A stretch of 7,246 nucleotides of DNA, taken from Limnoglobus sp. Its GTDB lineage: Bacteria; Planctomycetota; Planctomycetia; Gemmatales; Gemmataceae. Position 1 is the stretch's first letter; each line of letters begins with the position of its first letter. The stretch is taken from the NCBI GenBank assembly GCA_025353985.1, contig JANXNT010001371.1:1-7246 (forward strand), in the 5' to 3' direction. Made by a program: the position numbers and the translations under genes. The notes beneath the pieces were generated by a model. It was not told where the DNA came from and searched no databases. It worked only from the letters and a program-made list of their open reading frames with translations. Positions 1 through 5,597 of this stretch are shown in pieces.

Positions 1-516
1 CAGAAAATCGCGTACCAATCGCGATCGATCCCAAGGTATCGTGCGTTAATTGGCCTGCATTTGAATAAACCCGGGAGTGATCCACGAGTAAATAAGGCTG
101 TACCGTTTTTAAATAAGTTGTACTAACGGGAAATAGGCGGTTGATCTCTGCTGAGACGCCCATCCCTTATCGCCCGCCAACTCTCCCACCGGATAGGCAA
201 GACCAAAAAGTTTGCCGCCGAAGCCAATTTGTTCCGATGTCGGTAAGATATTGCTGCTTTGCTGAGCGCTAGCCGCGAACGCTACGCCGAATCCGCCCGG
301 CAATTGATTAGATTGCGCCACTTGCAACGTCGCACGCGTGAAACCTAAATCGACGTTACTGTTTTCACGCGAAGCACCGAGACCGTCGATACCTTTATAT
401 AAACCGACTGCTATCTGACGCGTTTGCTGCAATTTATCCGGACCTACTTTAACGGCGGTCCAACTGGCCTCGGCACTCAACACCCGTACTTGCGAACTTA
501 TTTCCACCGACATTGG
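1..516 (-). pseudogene. Two-partner-secretion transporter (ShlB/FhaC/HecB family), C-terminal barrel fragment, frameshifted and truncated
   Basis: Proteins of this family sit in the outer membrane and export a partner haemolysin or adhesin through a 16-strand barrel. Read on the minus strand from about 516 to 160, the translation shows a mid-barrel segment with GLYKGIDGLGAS, then the hallmark LPTSEQIGFGG, then AYPVGELAGDKGW, which is the conserved turn region of the family. After that tryptophan the frame drifts into unrelated residues and stops at 109-111. If one G is restored at 159-161, another minus-strand frame reads on without a stop from 160 to 2: GVSAEINRLFPVS, then VQPYLLVDHSRVYSNAG, a typical final barrel section. 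The signal peptide, POTRA domains and first part of the barrel are missing, because the sequence switches to an RND gene at about 517. By hand count 243 of the first 480 bases are G or C, lower than the neighbouring genes appear. Family assignment is firm. Whether the frameshift is biological or a read error is open. Confidence 0.78.
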
Positions 517-3285
517 ACAGTTTCGGGGCGACGATCGTTGCGGGAAGTGACGGAAATCGCCAAGAAACTTATCAAGGAAGACCTTGATGGTGTGAGTGGC
601 GTTGGCTCGGTTGTGCTTGTGGGCGGGCAAAATCGGGCCGTCAATGTCTGGGTCGATCCGAGTAAATTGCGCGGGCGAAAATTGTTTGTGGACGATGTGC
701 GGAAAACACTCCGCGAACAGAACCTCGAACTGCCCGGCGGCAAAGTCAACTCCGGCGCGATGGAGGAAGGGCTGCGTACTGATGGTCGTGTGCGGAACGT
801 CGATGACTTCCAACGGCTGATCGTGGCCAGCCGCGATGGCGTGCCGGTGCGCGTCCGCGACCTCGTGACGGGGCCATCGGCATCGACGCCCGGCGTCGAG
901 GATGGCGTCGAAGAGCCGCGCGGTCTGAGCCGCCTCGATGGCGATGTTGCCGTCAGCCTCATCGTGCAAAAACAATCGGGTGGCAACACCGTCAAAGTCG
1001 CTGATGCAGTCAAGGCACGACTGGAGAAAATCCGCCCGACACTGCCACCGGATATGCGCATCGAAATCATCCGCGATCAGTCGAAATTCATCAAAGGCTC
1101 GATCGACGAAGTGAAGTTTCACCTCGTGCTCGCGGCGTTCCTCGTCGGCGGCGTCATCTTCCTATTCATCCGCGATTGGCGCACAACAGTCATTGCAGCG
1201 CTGGCTGTGCCGACGAGCATGATCGGCACGTTCGCGTTCATGGACTTCATGGGTTTTAGCCTGAATAACATGACGCTTTTGGGCATGATCCTCGCCGTGG
1301 GTATCGTCATCGACGATGCGGTGGTCGTACTCGAAAACGTCTTCCGGCACATGGAAGAGTACGGACGCACCGCCGCCGAAGCGGCAAGTGTCGCCACGAA
1401 AGAGATCGCACTCGCGGTGCTGGCAACGACGCTTTCGCTCGCGGTGATCTTCGCGCCGATTGCGTTTATGTCGGGGCAAGTTGGCCGCTTTTTCAACAGC
1501 TTCGGCTTCGTCGTCGGCTTCGCGATTCTGCTCTCGATGGTCGTCAGTTTCACGCTCACGCCGATGCTCTGTTCGCGGTTCCTCAAGGCATCGCCCGGTG
1601 GGCACAGTTCATCGAATTCCGGCGTCTGGGGATGGGTGACACGCCGTTATGTCGGCGTGCTCGGGTGGTCGTTGCGGCACCGCTGGGTCGTCGTCGTTGC
1701 GACGATTGCGATGTTCGCGTGTACGCCCGCGCTGTTTGTTGCGGTCGGTACGGACTTCGTGCCGAAGGACGACCAAAGCGAGTTCGAAATCGCGATCACG
1801 CTGCCCGAAGGTTACACGCTCGAACAGGGTAGCACGATGTGTGCGGAACTCGAAGCACGCCTCGCGAAACTCGAAGGCGTGCTGAACGTGTTCACCACAA
1901 TCGGCGAGACGAACGGCCGCAGCGCCAAGGGGCAAGGCGACGTGACGCTCGTCAACATTTATTGCCGATTGATTGACTTGCGAAAGCGTAGCTACGGCCA
2001 ACAAAGCGTCATGGCGAAGGCCCGCGCCATCATGGCCGACTACCCCGATCTGCGTGCAAACGTACAGGAAGTGAAGCTGTTTTCGTCGTCGGCATTCAAA
2101 AACGTGCAACTCGAACTGAGCCTGCGCGGCCCCGATGGCGACAAGCTGTTGGAGTACGCGAACGCCATTTTAAAGAAGATGAAAGCGAACCCGAACTTCA
2201 CCGATGTCGACACGAATGCGGCGAATCGTTCGCGGGAATTGCAAGTGCGAATCTTCCGCGATAAAGCCGCTGACGTCGGGGTGTCAGTCGCGATGGTGGC
2301 GAGCACTTTGCAAGTGCTCGTCGGCGGCGAACCGGTGACGAAATTTAAGGAAGGCGTCGACCAGTATGATGTCTGGCTGCGTGCAAACGCACCTAACCGC
2401 GACCGCGAAGCGGCCATCGGCGCGCTCGCCGTGCAGTCATCATCTGGCGAGGCGATCGCGCTCGATAGCATCGCCCGCATGACCCCCGCGCGCGGCCCGG
2501 CCGCCATCGAACGCTACAACCGCCAGCGACAGGTGGCTGTCACTTGTAACCTCGCGCCCGGTGTCGCGCTCGGTAACGCACTGCCGGAGGTGGCGGAGTA
2601 TGTGAAGCAACTCGAACTCTCGCCCGAGTATCGCTATGAGTTTCTCGGCGAAGCGAAATTAATGCAAGATTCGAACGACAACTTCGCGATTGCGTTCCTA
2701 TTGGCCTTCGCGTTCATGTATATGATTCTCGCAGCCCAATTTGAAAGCCTCGTCCATCCGATCACGATCTTGTTGGCGGTCCCTTTAACATTGCCGTTCG
2801 CATTAATATCCCTGTTAATCTTACAGACGCCGCTCGATGTGTATGCGATGATCGGGTTATTCATGTTGTTCGGCATCGTCAAGAAGAACGGCATCTTGCA
2901 AGTGGACTATACGAACGTGCTGCGAGCGAAAGGGTTGCCGCGTAACGAAGCGATTTTGAAGGCGAACGAAACGCGGTTGCGGCCGATCTTGATGACGACG
3001 ATCATGCTGGTGGCGGCGATGATCCCAATCGCGACCGGCCAAGGCCCCGGCGCGAGTGCCCGCGCCAGCATGGCGAAAGTCATCCTCGGCGGCCAGTTAC
3101 TCTCACTGCTTTTGTCCTTGCTCGTCACTCCGGTGGCGTACTCGATCTGGGACGATCTCGCCCGCTTCGTCGGCCGACAATTCACGCGCAAATCGCAAAT
3201 CGCAACCCCGCTGGCAGAAGAAACCGTGATCGATCTCGTACCGTCTCCGGTAGTGGAAATGGCCGAATCACGGCACCGCGGGTGA
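424..3285 (+). CDS. RND efflux transporter permease, HAE1/AcrB-like, N-terminally truncated
   Basis: This is the inner-membrane pump of a tripartite exporter, driven by proton influx, that would work with a membrane-fusion protein and an outer-membrane channel, neither of which is in the window. Residues are numbered from the ATG at 424, but residues 1-32 are only the antisense of the secretion-transporter fragment; real homology starts at about residue 33 (base 520). Helices TM2-TM6 lie at roughly 232-385, with the paired relay aspartates D297 and D298 in GIVIDDAVVVLENV (D407/D408 in AcrB). TM7 is at about 420-440. The second porter/docking region follows, then TM8-TM12 at about 755-910, with K821-N822 in GIVKKNG (K940 in AcrB) and LRPILMTT before TM11. 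By alignment to AcrB landmarks about 140 N-terminal residues are missing, including TM1 and part of the first porter subdomain, so the product as written should not work. The C-terminus looks natural. The substrate (drug, metal or lipid) cannot be assigned beyond HAE1-like. Confidence 0.93.
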   Translation: MLQFIRTYFNGGPTGLGTQHPYLRTYFHRHWTVSGRRSLREVTEIAKKLIKEDLDGVSGVGSVVLVGGQNRAVNVWVDPSKLRGRKLFVDDVRKTLREQNLELPGGKVNSGAMEEGLRTDGRVRNVDDFQRLIVASRDGVPVRVRDLVTGPSASTPGVEDGVEEPRGLSRLDGDVAVSLIVQKQSGGNTVKVADAVKARLEKIRPTLPPDMRIEIIRDQSKFIKGSIDEVKFHLVLAAFLVGGVIFLFIRDWRTTVIAALAVPTSMIGTFAFMDFMGFSLNNMTLLGMILAVGIVIDDAVVVLENVFRHMEEYGRTAAEAASVATKEIALAVLATTLSLAVIFAPIAFMSGQVGRFFNSFGFVVGFAILLSMVVSFTLTPMLCSRFLKASPGGHSSSNSGVWGWVTRRYVGVLGWSLRHRWVVVVATIAMFACTPALFVAVGTDFVPKDDQSEFEIAITLPEGYTLEQGSTMCAELEARLAKLEGVLNVFTTIGETNGRSAKGQGDVTLVNIYCRLIDLRKRSYGQQSVMAKARAIMADYPDLRANVQEVKLFSSSAFKNVQLELSLRGPDGDKLLEYANAILKKMKANPNFTDVDTNAANRSRELQVRIFRDKAADVGVSVAMVASTLQVLVGGEPVTKFKEGVDQYDVWLRANAPNRDREAAIGALAVQSSSGEAIALDSIARMTPARGPAAIERYNRQRQVAVTCNLAPGVALGNALPEVAEYVKQLELSPEYRYEFLGEAKLMQDSNDNFAIAFLLAFAFMYMILAAQFESLVHPITILLAVPLTLPFALISLLILQTPLDVYAMIGLFMLFGIVKKNGILQVDYTNVLRAKGLPRNEAILKANETRLRPILMTTIMLVAAMIPIATGQGPGASARASMAKVILGGQLLSLLLSLLVTPVAYSIWDDLARFVGRQFTRKSQIATPLAEETVIDLVPSPVVEMAESRHRG
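511..525. other. Junction between two truncated genes (rearrangement breakpoint or assembly chimera)
   Basis: To the left the minus strand reads as a secretion transporter. To the right the plus strand reads as an RND exporter, with its first family-like residues VSGRRSLREVTEI encoded from about 520. Neither family begins at this point: the transporter lacks its N-terminal half and the exporter lacks its first transmembrane helix. No insertion-sequence end, target duplication or integrase gene is visible around it. The exact base cannot be fixed by reading alone; 514-522 is the likely range. Confidence 0.6.
2298..2322. repeat. Hairpin-forming inverted repeat inside the RND gene
   Basis: Arms CGAGCACTT (2300-2308) and AAGTGCTCG (2312-2320) are perfect complements around a 3-base loop, and G2298-C2322 plus a G-T wobble could extend the stem. 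It lies in codons for the segment VASTLQVLVGG. It may be a by-product of the protein sequence. No regulatory role can be shown. Confidence 0.35.
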
Positions 3286-3384
3286 GCGTCAGTGCGTCGC
3301 GTTGATTCGACATCGGTTCACTCACGATGCGCGGTATTCGTCGAAATCGCTGTTTTGGTATTCTGTAAACTCGTCTTCTGGGGG

Positions 3385-3393
3385 TGGTATGAT
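3385..3393 (+). promoter_or_regulatory. Candidate extended -10 promoter element
   Basis: TGGTATGAT fits an extended -10 element (TG, one base, then a TATAAT-like hexamer with one mismatch). The region about 18 bases upstream (TGTAAA, 3364-3369) is only a poor -35 match, which extended -10 promoters tolerate. It lies 100 bases before the glycosyltransferase start and would drive the two-gene unit. It is judged by eye only. Confidence 0.35.
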
Positions 3394-3415
3394 CCTCGCC
3401 GGGTGGTTTGCCGAT

Positions 3416-3445
3416 TTGCATTGTCGGTGGCACTGCCCCTAGAAT
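3416..3445 (+). promoter_or_regulatory. Second candidate promoter, TTGCAT / TAGAAT
   Basis: TTGCAT (3416-3421) and TAGAAT (3440-3445) are separated by 18 bases. The -10 match is good and the -35 shares only TTG. Transcription would start at about 3452, leaving a leader of about 40 bases before the ATG at 3493, which makes this candidate at least as plausible as the upstream one. Confidence 0.32.
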
Positions 3446-3492
3446 GGTGCGACGATCCGATGCGGTTTACTCGACCCCAAGGCGTACTTCCG

Positions 3493-4227
3493 ATGCGCAT
3501 TTTAATAGCCATACCGATCTACAACGAAGCGAAGCACGTCAGCGGCGTTCTGGCCGAAGTGCGGCGTTACGCGAACGATATTCTCGTCGTCGACGATGGT
3601 TCGACCGACGGTTCTTCGAAGATACTCGATAATGAAATGGGGCTGTTTCGCGAGACGCACGCAAAGAATCGCGGCTACGGTGCGGCGATCTCCACGGCGT
3701 TCGACTTCACGATTCGCCACGGTTACGATGTGCTTGTGACGATGGATTGCGACGGCCAACACCAGCCGGACCGCATACCCGTGCTGCTCGAACGGATTGG
3801 CAATGCGGACATTGTTTCGGGTAGCCGATACCTGCGCGACTTCCGCCAAGACACCCCCGCCCCGACGGATCGACGCTTTATTAACGCGCAGATTACGGGC
3901 GAGCTTAACGAGAAGTTTGGCCTGAACATTACCGATGCGTTTTGCGGGTTTAAGGCGTATCGGCGGCATGCGCTCGAGCAGTTGAAAGTCACCGAAACGG
4001 GCTGGGGAATGCCGTTGCAAGTTTGGGTGGAGGCGGCGAAACTCGGGTTGCGCATCACGGAAATCGGCGTGCCGCGGCTGTATATCGACCCGAACCGCAC
4101 GTTCGGCGCGATGAACGACCCGACCGAACGGCTGAATTACTACCATAATGTGATCGAAGCCGCCGACCGTATTCCACTGTCGATGCCGCTCGGGAATGTT
4201 CACCGCATGTGTTCGGAGATGGTGTGA
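3493..4227 (+). CDS. Family 2 glycosyltransferase (DPM1-like, soluble)
   Basis: This 244-residue cytoplasmic enzyme is predicted to transfer a sugar from a nucleotide-sugar donor to an acceptor, in the polyprenol-phosphate-mannosyltransferase-like branch of GT2. Visible landmarks are the N-terminal strand IAIPIYNEAKHV (5-16), the nucleotide-binding VVDDGSTDGS (32-41), KNRGYGAA (58-65) and the metal-binding DxD as D85-C-D87 in TMDCDGQHQPD, followed by SGSRYL. The later segment TDAFCGFKAYRR resembles the acceptor-side region of such enzymes. There is no transmembrane helix, unlike the GtrB-type relatives that carry C-terminal helices. The ATG at 3493 was chosen because the catalytic domain begins directly there; the GTG at 3292 and ATG at 3460 would add unlikely leaders. 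Its stop overlaps the start of the next gene, so the two are probably co-expressed. Fold and class are well supported. Donor and acceptor are unknown. Confidence 0.92.
   Translation: MRILIAIPIYNEAKHVSGVLAEVRRYANDILVVDDGSTDGSSKILDNEMGLFRETHAKNRGYGAAISTAFDFTIRHGYDVLVTMDCDGQHQPDRIPVLLERIGNADIVSGSRYLRDFRQDTPAPTDRRFINAQITGELNEKFGLNITDAFCGFKAYRRHALEQLKVTETGWGMPLQVWVEAAKLGLRITEIGVPRLYIDPNRTFGAMNDPTERLNYYHNVIEAADRIPLSMPLGNVHRMCSEMV
4215..4218 (+). promoter_or_regulatory. Ribosome-binding site deciding the start of the downstream gene
   Basis: GGAG lies 8 bases before the ATG at 4227 and inside the end of the glycosyltransferase gene. It supports the ATG at 4227 over the GTG at 4209, which would begin before this site. 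With the TGATG stop/start overlap it points to translational coupling. Confidence 0.6.
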
Positions 4228-5585
4228 TGACGTTGCGACGGTTCCGGGCACCCACCGGCGATGGCGAGGTGCTCGCCGAACCCTCGGTCGAAGCGCTACC
4301 CGCGCTTGTCGCAGCAAACCGACAGTTGCTCGAACAGTCCACAGCGCAAATCGGCGGGGTGTCCCTTCGCGAGTTCCGCAAACAGGCCCGTGCGGAACTG
4401 CAACTACCCGATGGCCCGCTGATCATCGGCGGGCACCAGCCCGAACTTTCGCACCCAGGCGTCTGGGTGAAGCACTTCGCGATTCACGGTTTGGCACGGC
4501 GAGTAAACGGCACGTCGCTCAATCTTATTGTGGATAACGACACACTCAAAACACCCTGTTTGCGCTTTCCGAGTGTTGGCAGTGATGTGCGCGAATTGTG
4601 CATCGCATTCGATGATGACATCGGCGAACGACCGTACGAAACGCGGCTGATCCAGAATTCGGAACGCTTCGCCGCGTTCGCTGAGGTTGTACGAGACGCC
4701 ACCAAAAACTGGCCATTTGAGCCGCTGATTCGCAGTATTTGGCAGCCATCGCTGGGTAACGTCGGCGAGACGTTCAGCGCGTGGCGGCAGAATCTCGAAC
4801 GGGAATGGGGCTGCCACAACTGCGAAGTGACGGTTCGCGAACTATCGCAAACCGCGTCGTTTGCTCGATTCGTTTCGCACATCTCCGCTGATCTGCCGCG
4901 ATTCCGTGCGGCGTACAACGGTGCCGTAATTGCGTATCGCCAGACGCACGGTTTGCGGAGTAAAAACCACCCGGTGCCGGACTTGGCTGAGGGCGAATTG
5001 CCGTTCTGGGAGATGTCGCCGACCGGCCGTCGCCCTGCAACCAATGCCACGCCACATGGCGCGATGCGACCGCGTGCCTTGACGCTGACATTGTTCGCAC
5101 GTCTATGCCTGGGGGACTTCTTCATTCACGGTATCGGCGGCGGAAAGTACGACGAAGTGACCGATGAGATCATCCGCGATTACTTCCAGATCGAACCGCC
5201 CGCGTATCAGGTTCTATCGGCGACATTGCACCTGCCGTTCCCGCATTCGCCACGCCCGGAAAACGAAGTCGCAATGCTCGAACGCGAGTTGCGCGACCTA
5301 CACTGGAACCCGCAACGCTACCTTCCGGAGGCACACCCGGAGCAAGACCGCATACTCGCCGCAACGCCAACCGACCACGCGGGCCGACAACAGCGTTACC
5401 GCGATCTGCGCGAGTGGAACGAACGACTCCGCCCGCAAGTGGCGGCACAAATCGCTGCGGCGCAAGCCAAATTCGAAGAAGCCAAGAACGCGAGCCGCAC
5501 AGCCGAATCGCTGACGCGCCGCGATTACGCGTGGGTGTTCTACCCGGAAGCGGCGCTAAAGCGCTTCCTGCAACCGTGGCTATAA
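4227..5585 (+). CDS. Conserved-looking protein of unknown function, coupled to glycosyltransferase
   Basis: I do not recognise this 452-residue protein with certainty. It has no signal peptide or membrane helix, so it is probably cytoplasmic. Motif-like stretches are LIIGGHQPELSHPGVW (65-80), LNLIVDNDT (98-106), RPRALTLTLFARL (281-293) and FFIHGIGGGKYDEVTDEI (298-315). These are dense in Gly, His and Asp, as in an enzyme active site. Residues about 385-430 are rich in Arg, Glu, Gln and Ala and look like a helical or coiled-coil section before a short C-terminal tail. The order of a strand ending in G-x-Q, a helix, a strand ending in acidic residues, and a late coiled coil recalls BshC, the cysteine-adding enzyme of bacillithiol synthesis, but that is a weak resemblance by eye. 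The start is set by GGAG at 4215-4218 and the one-base overlap with the upstream stop codon. Coupling to a glycosyltransferase suggests that both act on one glycosylated product; this is inference. Confidence 0.85.
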   Translation: MTLRRFRAPTGDGEVLAEPSVEALPALVAANRQLLEQSTAQIGGVSLREFRKQARAELQLPDGPLIIGGHQPELSHPGVWVKHFAIHGLARRVNGTSLNLIVDNDTLKTPCLRFPSVGSDVRELCIAFDDDIGERPYETRLIQNSERFAAFAEVVRDATKNWPFEPLIRSIWQPSLGNVGETFSAWRQNLEREWGCHNCEVTVRELSQTASFARFVSHISADLPRFRAAYNGAVIAYRQTHGLRSKNHPVPDLAEGELPFWEMSPTGRRPATNATPHGAMRPRALTLTLFARLCLGDFFIHGIGGGKYDEVTDEIIRDYFQIEPPAYQVLSATLHLPFPHSPRPENEVAMLERELRDLHWNPQRYLPEAHPEQDRILAATPTDHAGRQQRYRDLREWNERLRPQVAAQIAAAQAKFEEAKNASRTAESLTRRDYAWVFYPEAALKRFLQPWL

Positions 5586-5597
5586 TCGGAGTAACGC

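Larger units (their letters stand above)
3286..3492 (+). other. Intergenic region between RND gene and glycosyltransferase gene
   Basis: This 207-base stretch separates the RND stop codon from the preferred glycosyltransferase start. The frame is open back to a GTG at 3292, but that extension (CKLVFWGWYDPRR and similar) does not resemble any glycosyltransferase N-terminus. An imperfect inverted repeat (GATTCGAC at 3304-3311, GTCGAAATC at 3340-3348) followed by a short T-rich stretch could be a weak end signal for the RND transcript. Two candidate promoters follow and are listed separately. A weak ribosome-binding match, AAGG, ends about 10 bases before the ATG at 3493. Confidence 0.5.

Noticed and set aside
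523..1122. Long minus-strand open frame continuing from the secretion transporter through the RND gene
   Set aside because: Beyond about 516 it is the exact antisense of clearly conserved RND codons and shows no barrel or POTRA features. The openness comes from codon bias.
1119..2507. Several minus-strand open frames of 147-166 residues opposite the RND gene
   Set aside because: Low-complexity, Arg-, Ser- and His-rich translations with no family features, fully opposite a strong coding frame.
3292..3492. N-terminal extension of the glycosyltransferase from GTG at 3292
   Set aside because: The added 67 residues do not look like a signal or glycosyltransferase segment and would cover both candidate promoters. 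The catalytic domain begins directly at the ATG at 3493.
4209..4226. GTG start at 4209 for the unknown protein
   Set aside because: It lies before the GGAG at 4215-4218 and has no ribosome-binding site of its own. The ATG at 4227 has ideal spacing and overlaps the upstream stop.
3502..4317. 271-residue minus-strand open frame opposite the glycosyltransferase
   Set aside because: Shadow of a well-supported GT2 gene, with an Arg- and His-rich composition typical of antisense frames.
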